Shown: positions 1-12,170 of the stretch, piece after piece
Layout of the letters: each line of letters starts with the position of its first letter
Numbering within the stretch: the first letter of the stretch is position 1
NCBI RefSeq assembly: GCF_000247695.1
Contig: NW_004624743.1
Coordinates: 5,702,136 to 5,766,135, forward strand
DNA: 64,000 nucleotides
Direction of reading: 5' to 3'
Source: Heterocephalus glaber
Taxonomy: Eukaryota > Chordata > Mammalia > Rodentia > Bathyergidae
Position numbers and translations under genes: made by a program
Notes under the pieces: model-generated
The model's database searches: none
Seen by the model: the letters and a program-made list of their open reading frames with translations, nothing else
What the model was told of the DNA's origin: nothing

Positions 1-430
1 TGAGAAGTCTGCTGTGATTCTGATGGGCTTTCCTTTGTATGTGATTTGTTTCTTTTCTCTCACTGCTTGTAGAATTTTGTTCTTTTGTTGGATTTCTGGA
101 ATCCTAACTATTATATGCTTATGTGTAGATTTTTTTGATTAAGGCTAGCTGGAGTCCTATATGCTTCACTTACCTGTATGTCAAGTTCTTTTCCCCTCCT
201 TGGGAAGTTTTCTGCCATCGCTTCTGTGAAGAGTTTTTTTATGTCATCTGCACTCTCTCCTCTTTCTTCATTGACTTCAATCAGTCTTAAGTTATTCTTC
301 TTTGCATCGTCTAGCAGCTGCTGGATTGATTTCTCGTGTTTCCATACAATTTTAAAGCAATTTTTCTTTTCCTCCTCACTAATTGAAATCTTATCTTCTA
401 TATGTGAAATATATATATATGGCAATTGCT
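1..430 (-). mobile_element. L1 ORF1 fragment (C-terminal half), antisense
   Basis: Minus-strand translation gives an L1 ORF1p-like protein, the RNA-binding chaperone of L1 retrotransposition. A 104-codon frame (425 down to 111) carries the end of the coiled coil and the RRM-like segment, with 'NLRLIEVNEE', 'ENFPRRGKELDIQVSEAYRT' and 'LNQKNLH' typical of the family. The frame breaks near 111. The C-terminal domain continues in another minus frame down to base 1, with 'ILQAVREKKQITYKG' followed by 'KPIRITADFS'. The element runs off the left window edge, so its 3' part (ORF2) may lie outside. Its N-terminal coiled coil is missing beyond about 430, where an AT dinucleotide run starts. It is a dead copy because of the frameshift. 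Confidence 0.85.
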
Positions 431-1440
431 TTCAGCTCTCTTTCCTGGTCTGTATGTTATCATAATTTTCAATATGTTAATTTTAATTAATATCAGCTGA
501 CTTATTGCTACTGTAGAGCAATAAGTTTATTGGACTTAATAACTTTATTGGACTGGATTTAATTTCTATTTTGCACTCCCCAAACCCATCTTTATTTGTA
601 TTTCCAATAAAGGTATGACATTAATTTTTCTGAAAATTATTATAGAATGTTTATTTTATATGATCATTTAACTTTGGTTCTCTACCCAAACAATTATACT
701 CTAATTACAGTTTTTCTACTCTATGTCTATTTTTCCTCTGTTATGTTTTTTGCTAAAAGTTAAATAATACTAAGCCATCTAGTAACATCTAGTAAATCTT
801 TACTTTCTTATTCTTGGATGCTTATATTCAAGGGTTTCTCATCCCCATTGTGTGTGGAAATTTCTTATGTCTTAGGCTCAAAGTACATCTTTCTTTCGGA
901 TGACAGAAATACTTTGCTGCCATTTTAGTTCGGGGTAACTTAATCTCAACTCCTTATTTTGTTAAATGTATTCAGTGGTATTGCTGAAAACTTTTAAACT
1001 ACTTTTAAGGCAAAAATATATGAGACATAAATTACATGAATTCCAGCATGTGTACAAGTATCTTTGTTATTTTATTGTTTACTTAAGTTTGGGATAATAA
1101 AACAAAATTTATTTCTAAAATATGTATAGTACATTTTCAAATAGTATCAAACATTGTTGAGAACTCCAATGCAGTTCAAATTCTTGTTTGCCTGTAGAAT
1201 GAAGTTATTTTGCTTTTATCTTCATTTCCTCCCTTCCTTCCTCCTTCCATCTCTCCTTTAATCTTTCTTTTCTTCTTTTACTTTTTTCCCCTTCACAATG
1301 AGTTAAGTTCTTCTTTATATTCCTCATGATCTCAAATTTCAAAATGATACTTCTTCATGTGATATATATATTAAATAGCATTTCATAATTATCAATTGGG
1401 GATGAATGACCTTCATTCAAATGACCTTGTGAGGAGATTT
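431..1440. other. AT-rich single-copy DNA, no gene seen
   Basis: No recognisable coding frame or transposon. The one compositional feature is the pyrimidine tract at 1222-1294. Confidence 0.5.
1222..1294. repeat. Polypyrimidine (C/T-rich) tract
   Basis: About 70 bases almost wholly of C and T, with imperfect CCTT/CTTT units. It is a degenerate microsatellite, or possibly the purine-rich 3' UTR relic of an antisense L1 whose flanks are no longer recognisable. Confidence 0.6.
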
Positions 1441-1449
1441 AGATTTTCA

Positions 1450-2063
1450 GATTTCCAGTTTAAATGAAGGTCTGGATTGTGGTCTCCAATATGTTCTCTA
1501 TGTGAATTCCTAAATACCAACTGAGACATCAATCAATAAAACTAATGCTGACTGGAGGTGTTGGGTCAAAGTACAGAATGAATGGGCAATGTCCTGTGAT
1601 GTGTTATTTTGTATGGCACAGTTGACCTTAGGTGGGGAAATTTTTCAGTTGGGCTTGCTCTAATAACATGGTACCTGAAAAAGAGAGAGATTTCTTTGGC
1701 TCTCAGCAGGTGAGGAAGTCAGAGTGACTTGAGGAGTGAGAGGACTTGTTAGGGCCTGTGAAAATGGAAGGGCCATGCGAGAAGCCACGTTGTTGGCTTT
1801 ACAGAACCAAAAGCCACTGCCACTGCCTCTGCCAGATGACAGCCAGGGCAAGGGAGCCTCCATCCTCCAGCCAGGAGGAACTGAACTCTGTTAATAACAG
1901 GAATAGGACTGCAGCTGCATTCTGAGAGCCTCAGCTGAAACAGTCCAAGTGATTTCATCCTAACAACCTAATTTCAAATTTCAATCCCTGAGCATAGAAC
2001 TCAGTAGGTACTTCTGAGCTTCCCAGCCATAGAGCCATGAAATACTATAAAGGTCTCAGCTTT
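1450..2063 (+). mobile_element. MLT1-type LTR relic (ERVL-MaLR)
   Basis: The order of blocks follows an MLT1-type MaLR LTR. It opens with 'ggattgtggtctccaa'. The mid block is 'gttgaccttaggtgggga'. It continues through 'gggccatgcgagaagccac' and 'tgacagccagggcaaggga' to 'ggaggaactgaactctg' and a block ending near 'gagcatagaactcag'. It is heavily diverged with small indels and no internal sequence, so it is probably a solo LTR. Two short minus-strand open frames over it are incidental. Confidence 0.65.
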
Positions 2064-5000
2064 CCTACACCATTTGTGGCACTTGTTTTAAGGAACAAGA
2101 AAAACCAGTGCAGAATATAATCTTAACCCTGCTTTGGATATACACTATTCAGTGTTAATTGTACCTATTTTAAACTCATATGCATTTCTGTCAAATGAAG
2201 ATAATTTTATCTGTACAGTATGTACAAAATATACATATTTAAGAGCCTCAGTAAAATTCTGATCACACAATAAGTATGCAGTCAATAAACATTAAGTGAC
2301 ATTGGTACTGATAATTAAGGAAACTGGCAAATGTAAAATATATCATAAAAATAATTCCATGTACCCTAAAGCACTATATTTGGTCCCATAAATTAAAAAT
2401 TTCTTTGTGACAACATTTACTTAAGAATTGGAGTTTTCTTAAACAATGTCACTTTGTGTAGACCAAAACCAGGCCACAAGTGTGAGGAAGCAGTTCAAGC
2501 CAAAATAAAGCAGAAGTACACTTAGTAAAAGTATAATAGAAATTGGAAGTTAGGCTGGGTCTCTTCATATAGAACCATGTTTTCTCTCACATTTGACTTT
2601 ATAATTATTTCTTCATGATAAATTGAACTTGTTATGATTAGATTTACCTTGTATTATAGTTTGAATTATTTTAGGAATACTTACTGTCTTAATGTTTATT
2701 TTGTATGTGAGTGTAGCACCTGTCATTGTCATACAGTTAGTTGTTTCAAAGTTCGTCTTTTAACTTTCAAAAACCTTGTGTTTTTGAAATTAAAGTGTAT
2801 CTTTTATATTTCAACCTAAAAGATCAGCACCTTTTGTCTGGCTTATTTTTGAAATATGTATGTTATATATATTTGAGGGAGATTTATTGAGATATAAATG
2901 AAACATTCATTTTGAGTGGGTGGTAAGGCTGGTGAGAGTTAATAGATGGTGAAATAATTTATAAGGCCTAGGACATTACCATTCTCTAAAAATTTAACAC
3001 GCTAGTACCAGTACTTGGCTAGACCATAAATCACTTGCTTTGGTTCACACATAACAAAATTTAAACTCATAAAATGCCAGGTTTGAATTCTCCAGAACTA
3101 TATGTTCTCAAACATACTACAAAGGAGTAAATCCTGTGTCCTTTCTTTATTCTACCTTTTATGAATTACTTTATTTTTATCAAACAGTTCTAACTATGAG
3201 TTAGCCTTAGGCCACATCAGGAATCCTGTTTAAAAGTGAAGGTTTTGTTTATTTTATCTCCCATAAACTTCTCCTGTCTCTCATACATGGTGAGTGAAAG
3301 GAATGCGTACTAACGATGAAATACATTTTAATTTGTTCATTCCAGTGTTTTTTATTTGGACCCCAAAAAGAATGAAATAGGTCATGCAGTTACAGGACAA
3401 TCATCACATACATACTTCAACAAGATAGAGGTTGGAATGCCAGATGTCAAAATGTAATTATAAATTTCAGTTTCCAAATTAGCCATTTTTTTCCCATGGC
3501 AAAATAATTTTTAGCTAATTATCCCCACAGATAAAATCAAAATTTCCTGTCTCCATATTGACTAGGTTATAATATATTTCTGGTTCATCAGCACAATAAA
3601 AAATCTATGTAGAAGCTTTTGGAAAACTATCCTGTTTTTTTTAATATGAAATTTTGCCCTACCCTGCCATCTTTGTAGTTTTATATGTTGCAGCTCATTA
3701 TATCCTACATGTTATTTGAGAATGAGATGGGTACATCTGAGATGCAGTGATAGAATCCTGAGACTAGAAACCCCACAGAATTTGTGTACCCAGACCTTTC
3801 AAGTCACCCAGGTAGTATAACCTCCAGATTTTTCAAGAAAGAGAGTGTCCCTTGGATCTTATTTAAGCTACTAGTATTTGGAGTCTCTATTATGTAATTG
3901 CTTCTAAATAAAAAACTAACTTTTGAAACTTTTCTGCTTATACCAATATAAAATCATCTGCCCTCCTTGTTGTATTTCTATTATTGTTATCTCTAGCAGC
4001 ATGCCACAATTTAGTGTTTGAAAAGATCTAAGCTTGTATTTAATTATTAGACAGTGTGGTTCTAGAGCCAGAAGACATCCATATAATGAATATACAATCA
4101 GGGTAGAAGTTATTTGTCATAAGTAAAGTGAGTATATTTTACCACCATTAATAAGAGCAGTCAATACCTTATGCTCACTGCTTCAGTGCATTGGGTATAT
4201 AAAGATGGATGAGAATATGAACTCCAACCAAATACTGTATGTCAAAAAATCCACAGGGCAAAGAAACTATGCTTTAAATAATGAGAAGCTTGTGCACATA
4301 ATGGCCTCAGCTGCCATTTGAACTGAGATTAAATTTGTGTTTGGTGTAGGCAAGTGTTTCTGGTCATGCATCTGTAAACTCGTTTGCATGGCACAATATC
4401 TACAGGTACCAGTTTGTATAGAAGAGTTATCTGTGAACTAGTTTCTGCAAGGCATTGGAAGGGATAAAAGGAAAAATAAGTTATATGCCAAATCATAAAC
4501 ATACTGAGAACGGTAGAGAAATTTTCCACTAAAGAGTCCAAATCTTAAAATGAACTGGAAAAATTATCACTTATAAAAATTTATTTTTAATGCAATAGAA
4601 TGTTAAGAGCATGATTAGTACTTTTGTGCTCATGCCTCTAAGATCTTTCCATTGATTAGGCAGTGCATAGATCATATTTAATAATATATCACATCTGTAA
4701 AAACTGATTTAGTTCCATATGGCTGAAAACTTGCTCTTTTCAAAGTTTACCTCGTAATACTTCAAATATTATGCATTAAATACATATATATGGCAGTTTC
4801 ATTGAATTAAAAAGGATATTTTTATGGAAGACTTGACATGTACTTGCAATAATTTTCTTTCACTTTATATTGTTATTGATTTTTTAAATTTGGTTTAGGC
4901 AAAAATCTTATTATACATTTCACAAAGAAGGTATTATTCCAAAATCAGCAAACAAGTTTTAATATGAGATTGCTTAAAAGTGAAATCTATTTGATTAATT

Positions 5001-5697
5001 TTTGATTTGCAGCTTAATAATAAACCCTTTCCTCATACAAGAATTTATTGCAGAAATACTTCTCAATGCGAACATTGCCTAAAAGTCAGGCAATGTCATT
5101 TAAATTTTAAGTTATGTTTAATCTTTCCAGTGACATGTTTTATGTTTATTAATTTTTTAAAAAATAATGATGCCTCCATGGTCTTAGTAACTGTTTTTCC
5201 AGAAATCTACAGCACAAACAGAAGTTTCTAGAAAGTTTAACAAGATAAATATAAAAATGATCCTACCCATGAAGTTATAACAAATCATTATTGATTCATT
5301 GATTTCTCATATATATTATTTGCTAGGTTTGCTTATACAATGAAAATACAAAATAAATAAGCCATGGTCATTCAAAATGTATACTTTTTTATTTTTTCAA
5401 ATTATAAGGACAATAATGATTATGAGTAAGAAAAAATAGACCTTGGTTTTGGAAGAATTTGTATGACATATTACTTTGAGAGTAAATGTTGAAAATTAAT
5501 AAAATTTTAAAATAAATTGTTGCCTGAGGAAAACTCCAGAGAAACAGAGGAAGGAATTTTAAGGAAAGCCCTTTAACTGGCCAGATGGGAGAGCTCTGGT
5601 TCATCCAAGCTTGGGTCATTTCCAAGAAAAACACCTTTGAGTGAGTAATGGGAACTTCGTAGGAGATATTGTGATAAAATTCCATAATTCAAACATT
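2064..5697. other. AT-rich single-copy DNA, no gene seen
   Basis: Several short open frames (at most 98 codons, minus strand 5389-5685) resemble no protein I recognise and have the composition of translated AT-rich DNA. One small hairpin at 5072-5096 is listed separately. Confidence 0.5.
5072..5096. repeat. Short inverted repeat (9-bp stem, 7-nt loop)
   Basis: The arms 'acattgcct' and 'aggcaatgt' are perfectly complementary and separated by 'aaaagtc'. The stem is too short for a microRNA precursor and no function is implied. Confidence 0.7.
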
Positions 5698-5712
5698 AAA
5701 AGTACCTGTGAT

Positions 5713-6180
5713 AAAGAAAATGTGGGTTTTTAAAACAAAATGGAGTACTACTCACCCGTGAAAATGAGAAATTAGAGACATTTATAGCTAAATGGATGCA
5801 CATTAAGGTGATACTCTTAAGTGAAATAAATAGGATACACACGTGTAAATACCAAATAGTTTCTCTAGTATGAGAAACTGAAAGTGTAAGTAAGGACCAA
5901 AAGGTACAATAGATAATGTGAAATAGGAAGAAAAGGCGCAAAGGGGAAGCGGAAGTAGGAGGGGTAGGGGAAAGGAAAGAAGGGAATGGAATTAATATGA
6001 GAAAATGAAAAAAATGGAAACGAAGTCTTTGTAAATAGGGAGGAATGGAGAGCTTGAAGGGAGGGCAGGGGAATGGGGAAAAAAATAAGAACCAAGTAAG
6101 AATACATAAAGGTTCAAATTCCCAATGATGAGTGTCATTATATTGTATACCTAAAATATACCAATAAAATTAAGTTTTTA
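5713..6180 (+). mobile_element. 5'-truncated L1: ORF2 end, purine-rich 3' UTR
   Basis: The left part reads as the last codons of L1 ORF2, with 'atggagtactactcacc' and 'taaatggatgcacatt' where intact L1s encode the reverse transcriptase tail. A G/A-rich 3' UTR tract follows (about 5930-6085), and the element ends in 'ccaataaaat' and an A-rich tail. It is flanked by a degenerate 15-bp target-site duplication at 5698-5712 and 6181-6195, with 12 of 15 bases matching and all three differences transitions. Truncation at the 5' end is the usual outcome of target-primed reverse transcription. Confidence 0.8.
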
Positions 6181-6195
6181 AAAAGTGCTTATGAT

Positions 6196-6849
6196 CACAA
6201 TGCTGCTCAGCTTTCTACAATTCATGGAAGTCCAGGAGGTTGGAACCAGTTTCTTCTTTCCTGGAGAACATTTCCATGTTTACATTTTCACCCTTTAGAA
6301 TTTGGGAGGCTCCAAGATTTCTACTTCTGCCCTTACCCCGTGCCAGAGGTTTGTGGCTATATGGCAAGGTAAACTTAGATCTAAACTAGCTTCTATTGAC
6401 CATAACCTATGCCAAGCCCTGGCAGGCACTTTGTTTTCCAAGTTTCCTGTAAGTATCTCATTCAGGTAGGGGAATCTATCTGGTGTCTAGGATTGTACAG
6501 AAAAGAAATTCTGCTCATATACCAAAGGCTATCAGAAAAACATAGCTGTTGGAATACAGACAACAACTTTAGAGCTACAAGAGAGAAAGCCAAAGACTAG
6601 AGAAACCAACTCACCTAACTGGAAAATGAATGACAATCATAAATAACATCAGTAAGTGTCTTCCCTATCCCTTTTCCTCATACACGACTTTTATTTCTCT
6701 AGCTATTACCAATATCTCTCAATAAAATTCTCAAGTGTTTAGTTGATTAATCAATCGAAATCTATTCTAAATGAGGATTTCATTTAACTGTAACATCTTT
6801 CACTGATTCAGTCTCTGTATACCGGTTACACTGATAAATTTATGTTGCG
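6196..6849. other. Single-copy DNA, no gene seen
   Basis: Moderately complex sequence without a recognisable repeat or supported coding frame. The 63-codon plus-strand frame at 6409 shows no family signature. Confidence 0.45.
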
Positions 6850-7062
6850 AGGTTAAATGTTAATTGTGTTCCTACACCCAGTATCACTTGGGTCTCCATC
6901 ACACTGACTGGAAATCCTAGAAAATGATTATCTCCCCCTCTGGAAGTCTGTAACCTTTATCACATCAGCAAGTCCGTTTTAGTATGTAAGGTACCATAGT
7001 TCCAGGCTCCGGGGATCAGGGTTTGGACAACTTTGGGGAGCCAGTATCCTGCCTACCATACC
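6850..7062 (-). mobile_element. MLT1-type LTR fragment, antisense
   Basis: The block 'cacatcagcaagtccg', then 'catgtaagg'-like sequence, 'tccaggctccggggatcagg' and 'ctttggggagccagtatcct', ending in 'gcctaccata', is the antisense start of an MLT1-like MaLR LTR. Only this LTR end is preserved. It is the same broad family as the plus-strand copy at 1450. Confidence 0.6.
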
Positions 7063-9329
7063 TTTGCTCTTCAAAATCAAGTAAACTACAGAGAATAGTG
7101 CTAGTTAATAGAAACTGAGCCATATATGTAATCTAAAATTTTCTAGAAACCACGCTTTGCATGGTAAACAATCATTGAAATTAATTTGAATACTACATTA
7201 AAATACAACACAATTTTAAATTGTTTTTATGCAATACAATGTTAAATTACTATCCAATCATTTATTTAATAGGAAAATACAAATGAGATTCTTATATTCT
7301 TTGTTCACAAAACATTTTTGAAATCTACTATGTATTTTAATTTATAGCACATCTCAATTTGAATAGTCGCATTACAGATGTCAGATGTGGTGATGACTAC
7401 AACTTCCCCCAGCGAAATAGGAGACAGCAAGATTCTCAGCATAAACGTTAAAAGTTAAGACCCCTCAAATTATTGCAAGTTTAATAAACATTTAGAAATA
7501 TATTAGCTTGGTAAATGTGATCACTCTCATTTGTTCAGTATTAGCACATAATTGTTAACTAACATTTTACTGAGTTGTGGGATAACACACATGAAATTTT
7601 CTGTATAATATCAAACCATCTGTAACATCGTTTTCTCAATAAAACTACATGCATGTGTATAGATGTGTGAGAATTGAATAGATGTGTGTATATCTGATAT
7701 ATATTATATATAAATATACCAAATGACATAATGATGTATATGCCTAAAGATGACTAATACCAATATTATTTAACTGATATCTACATTGATAATAAATAAT
7801 TTATTATATAACTCAAACTGATTCACAATCATTCTGGAAAGCAGTGCAGACCCACACAACCCATTCACCAACTTGATATATGTTTGCTAACAGATTAATT
7901 AGTTCAAATTATAGTATAAGAATTTCTGAGTTAAACAGGCTTCTGATCCTTTTATTAATTAGAAATTCCACCAAGTTAGAAATGAGATCTAAGAGAATAT
8001 AGGTCTAATATACTGATTACTTAATTACTTTAAACATGCTAGCCTTCTTTTGATTAGTTTATATTTTGATGAAAATTATCAGTTTCTTCCTAGATTTTTA
8101 AGTGATTGACTTCTGACCATTTTACTGTACATAAATTCTCTTAAACAGTAAATATCCTGAAATTAAATTAAGTTTCCAGATTGAAATTAAATGGTAATAT
8201 GTAGAACTTATTGCTATGATTACAAGAATATGATCTATTATATGGTTCTTTAGTCAAGGTTACTAAAGCAGAAGTTTCATTATACACAAACTTGACATTT
8301 ACTTTAAAATGTCTCTACTTTTAACATGAAAACATACATACAACTGTTACTTTAAAATCATATTTCTAAGCACTCTGTAAGTAAAGTGTTAAAGTGAATG
8401 GGAAAAATGCAGTTATTGTGTTTTCTGGGTATTAATGAAACAAATGTTATATTAATATATTAAAATAGATTTATGCAGTTAATAGATTGTGACCAAGTGT
8501 GTGCCTCTTAATTTTTTCATTTTCTTTCTATATGTCCATATTTTTGTATGAAAAATTGGAAAACATGAAAAATTAATAAAACTAAGTGCATATATTCCAT
8601 TTGCATTGGCTACTTCTGGGAATCCAACGTGTAATTACCTGGAATATGTTTTTAATAATGCAATTTGCAACTTTTATCTGCTCCATATAACAGATAACTT
8701 TCTAAGCAATTTTCTGCTCTGCAAAGATACTTTAAAAGATAAAGAGACAATCTCTCATTACTCTCTTGCAGTGTGAACTCTATTGCAGTGCTGCAGGAAC
8801 GAGAGACTTTGGAATATATTTCAAAATTTCCTTCGCAGTAGAATACTTTAAAAGTTATCTTTAAATTCACTAATTTATATTTAAATTAATGAGGTATAAG
8901 TTATAACCACTTTGATTTTCATTGTTATACAGAGACCATAGATGCCTTCCATTTAATTTCTATGTAGTACACGTTTTCTATTTGATTGCAAGGATTTTTA
9001 TAATGTCTACTTATTTAGCTGTGCACATATTTTACAAACATTCACATGTATATTACGTGATTTTTATATATTCATAAATATAGACAGATCTAATATTGGG
9101 TATCTTTAAGAATCTTAGAATAATAAAATCACATAAATTTTCACCAAAATAAATTTATTATAAAACCATATTTCTACATCTTATATTTTCATGTCAATAT
9201 ATTTTTCCACTGGCTGATTTTTTCAAACACTATATTCTCCAAATTTAGAAAATTTTCTCATTAAGTTCGCACAGCATCACAAGGTTTTATATGTATGATC
9301 CCATTTAAATAACATTCTCAAAATGACAA
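7063..9329. other. AT-rich single-copy DNA, no gene seen
   Basis: Very AT-rich, with short TA-rich runs near 7690-7720. No gene or transposon is recognisable. Confidence 0.5.
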
Positions 9330-9695
9330 TTATCACAGAGATGGAGAATAGGTATTAGATGGAGTGGCATGAAAATAACAGGGTAGCACAAGGGATCCTG
9401 TAGTGATGGGACTGTTCTGTACCTTTATCATACGGTGGGTGTAGTTAACAAGAATACACAGGTATCATCAAATTGTATACAACTATGCACACGCAAACAA
9501 ATGCGTACATGGGAAAGTGGTGAAAACCATACAAGTTTTGTGGATTGGACCCATGTTTACTTCCTGGTTTTATATTGCACTAAACTTATGCAAGACATGA
9601 CCACTGGGGAAGATTTGGTGACATCTTTAATATTTTTGTTACTTCCTATGATTCTGTAATTATTTCAAAATAAAAAATTTTAAAAATAAAAAATA
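9330..9695 (+). mobile_element. L1M-type 3' end
   Basis: It contains the old-L1 3' UTR signature: 'gatgggactgttctgtacc', a block with 'ggtgggtgtagttaacaaga', 'atcaaattgtatacaact', then 'tgcaagacatgaccactggg', 'ttgttacttcctatgattct' and 'gtaattatttcaaaataaa' with an A-rich end. No ORF2 coding sequence is retained. It belongs to an older L1 layer than the purine-rich 3' UTR group in this window. Confidence 0.75.
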
Positions 9696-9699
9696 GCGC

Positions 9700-11076
9700 A
9701 AAAAGTGTGTGTGGATTTTTCATTCAAAAATATGCAAACCAGAGGGAGAGAGATTACACATTGCTTATGTAGAAATTGTGTCTTGTCAAATACCCGAGTT
9801 CTTTGTATATTTTGTCTAACATGTTCAGATTATTGAATTTGTCCTCTTTGAAGCTGCCTTCATTTTCTGGACAGCTGTGTGAGTTCTATGTGAGGCATAC
9901 GCAGTTTTAATTCTTTTTGGAAGTGTTTGTTCAGTTTAAACAGAGGTTAGGAAATTAGTTGTAGCCTAAACTAAATTTTCTTTATAATGCATTCTTTTAA
10001 CGTCAAGGAAAGACTTTCAGAGAAGCCTAATTATCAACTACACTTCCCATCTTTGCCCAGAAATGTGACATCTGTGCCCACTTAATAATGTCACTGGCAA
10101 AGGGGAAGAATCAATGAAAATGAGTGTAGAGACCGGGTCTAGTGTTTTCTCTTCATGGGAGCACAAGGAGAGTTGGACAGGGAAACACAGAGAACCATAA
10201 TTCCACATAGAGCACTGGCAATTGATTTTATTATCTTCAGAGAGATGAAACCATTAGGAAAAGCAGTTACAATTCTATCTGATTCTCTGTCTTTCGGAGA
10301 GTAACACATGTAAAATATCACTTTGTGTAATTTTCTGTACTTTAGTTTCTGGTAGTTTTTATGTGTAAAATTATCATTCTTTTTCTTTGAATGAATACTC
10401 TCTAAGTTGTCTGTATAATTACATCAACTTGATTTCTTTTGCACTTTTGAAAATAATTACGCTCTCAGTTAACAGATTTTCATATAAAATAATATTTTCA
10501 CAATTTTAACACTATCCCCTATAAAAATATAGTAAAATCATTTTGTGTGTTTACTTTGAACATGTAGTTTTAATTTCTGTTGATATTTCAGCTGCATGGT
10601 TTCATAAGGCCAGAAACATGGTCTTAAGGAGACATTTAATATGTGTCTAAATGTCACACTTATTGTTTTACTCATCAAATTAACTCCTATGTTGAAGCTA
10701 CATATGTATTTTCCAACACCATATTTAAATTCACTTCTCTTTGGATGTAGGACAGCACCGCCACTAAAAATGGAAATAGCAATGTTGTTCAATGGAATAG
10801 AAAAACCTCTACAGGACCTTTTTTCTCCTCACAGCCACGAATTAAAGTTTCCCTTGATTCCCACGGTAATCAAATTGTGTCTTTTTGTGGAGTCCTTTCG
10901 CTTTTTTGGAAGCCCCAAAAACCTTTTAAATAGCAATCTTGAAAACAACATGCTATCATTGATGCTGCGTATTTTGGAATATAAATTTGTATATCGATAA
11001 TCTTTTAGAATACCAGCCACGGAGTAGCATTTTTAAATTGGCTGAGGAGTGCAAAAGCAATTAAGGCAGAGTCCAC
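9700..11076. other. Single-copy DNA; 10740-11076 unusually complex
   Basis: No recognisable repeat. The longest open frame of the window (119 codons, 10641-11000 plus) lies here, but it overlaps open frames on the other strand, matches no family I know and its composition is not gene-like. The right part (10740-11076) has higher complexity than its surroundings and is noted as a candidate conserved non-coding stretch. Confidence 0.45.
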
Positions 11077-11091
11077 ATGTGGTAATTTTTC

Positions 11092-11197
11092 TTTTTCTTT
11101 CTTTCTTTTTTTTTGGGGGGGGGGTACCAGGGATCGAACTCGGGTCCTTGCGCTTGCGAGGCAGGGGGCGGAACCACTGAGCTAAATCCCCGGCCCT
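11092..11197 (-). mobile_element. ID-type SINE (tRNA-derived)
   Basis: Antisense tRNA-derived SINE: read on the minus strand it starts 'gggccggggatttagctcag' (A box), has the B box 'gagttcgatccc' and ends in a short C-run and A-rich tail, seen here as T/G runs. A perfect 15-bp target-site duplication, 'atgtggtaatttttc', flanks it at 11077-11091 and 11198-11212. The intact duplication and well-kept promoter boxes suggest a fairly young insertion. Confidence 0.93.
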
Positions 11198-11531
11198 ATG
11201 TGGTAATTTTTCAAAAAGTTTACATGCTTATACCTGCCCAGCTTCTTAAATACCTGAACCTAAATGCTCGTTAGGAAAAAAAGAGTCAGAATATTATGAT
11301 ATCAACGGGAAACAAAAATATCGGTGATAAAAATAAATACTCAAAATTTAATGAATTTACACCAAATAAACTGTCAAAAAATTAATATATCTTGTGAGCT
11401 GTTTACATGAGTTTTAAAAAAATAATATTTGACCCTCTTCAGGAAAAGAGGCACACTTTAAAGAATTGTATCCTCTGTTAGTGTATGCTGTATTAAGTTG
11501 ATTTTAAGCCTTTGGTTAGAAAATACATTGT

Positions 11532-11871
11532 GTTCATCTGCATCTCTCGAATGACAGTGATGTTGAACATTTTTTCATATATTTGTTTGCTGCTTTTACT
11601 TCCTTGTCTGAGAAATGTCTGTTCATTTCGTATGCCCATTTTTGAATTGGGTCTTTGAATTTGGGGGTCTGATTTTTTTCAATTCTTTATATATTCTAGA
11701 TAGTAGTCCTTTGTCTGAGGTACAGCTGCTAAATTTTTTTTCCCATATTGTAGGTTGTCTGTTAGCTCTTTTGGTGGTTTCTTTTGCAGTGCAGAAGCTT
11801 TTTAATAAGATGAGATCTCAGTTGTTGATTTTTTCTGCTAGTTCCTGTGCTGCTGAGGTTTTGTTCATGAA
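11532..11871 (-). mobile_element. Inverted 5' part of a twin-primed L1 (ORF2)
   Basis: Antisense ORF2 sequence: 'ttgaacattttttcatat', 'gagaaatgtctgttcatttc', 'agtcctttgtctgag', 'ttgtaggttgtctgttagct', 'tttgcagtgcagaagctttt' are the antisense of the distal ORF2 reverse-transcriptase region. It directly abuts a plus-strand 3' UTR at about 11872. Together the two parts sit inside one 12-bp target-site duplication, so this half was inverted at insertion rather than being a separate element. The 86-codon plus frame over it is antisense noise. Confidence 0.87.
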
Positions 11872-12170
11872 ATAACTGATAATTTGAAATAGGAAAAATG
11901 GTCCAAAGATGAAGGAGTGAAGGGAGGGGAAGGGGAAAGAAAAAGAGGGAAAGGAAAAACTATTAGAAAAGAAAAAAAAATGGAAACGAAATCTATGTAA
12001 ATAAGGAAGGGTGGAGGGGGTGAAGGGCGCACAGGTAATGGGGAAAAAAAAATAAGAACCAAGATGTATCATCTACAGGTACAGACACCCAATGATAAAT
12101 GTAAATGAATTATATACCTGAGATGTACCAATAAAAGAACTAAAAGAAAAAAAGAAAAGAAAAAGAAAAT
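11872..12170 (+). mobile_element. 3' part of the twin-primed L1: 3' UTR and tail
   Basis: It begins inside the L1 3' UTR ('gataatttgaaatagg', equivalent to 'gataatgtgaaatagg' in the copy at 5713-6180). It runs through a purine-rich G/A tract and 'ctacaggtacagacacccaa', 'ccaataaaag', and ends in a long A/AAAG tail. The target-site duplication 'aaaatacattgt' is perfect at 11520-11531 and 12171-12182. Confidence 0.9.

Noticed and set aside
178..465. 95-codon plus-strand frame
   Set aside because: It is the antisense shadow of the L1 ORF1 fragment.
3720..3850. Possible L2 or MIR fragment near 'atagaatcctgagactaga'
   Set aside because: Similarity limited to one short phrase; no ordered extension.
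5072..5096. MicroRNA-like hairpin
   Set aside because: The stem is only 9 bp; flanks do not extend the pairing.
10641..11000. 119-codon plus-strand frame, the longest in the window
   Set aside because: No recognisable domain, opposing frames overlap it on the minus strand, no splice or promoter context; length is within chance for 64 kb.
11092..11212. tRNA gene (A and B boxes, tRNA-like sequence)
   Set aside because: The A and B boxes belong to an ID SINE with an A-rich tail and target-site duplication, not to a tRNA able to fold a full cloverleaf; the same holds for 20665, 20924, 38301 and 60951.
11615..11875. 86-codon plus-strand frame
   Set aside because: It is the antisense of L1 ORF2 within the twin-primed insertion.
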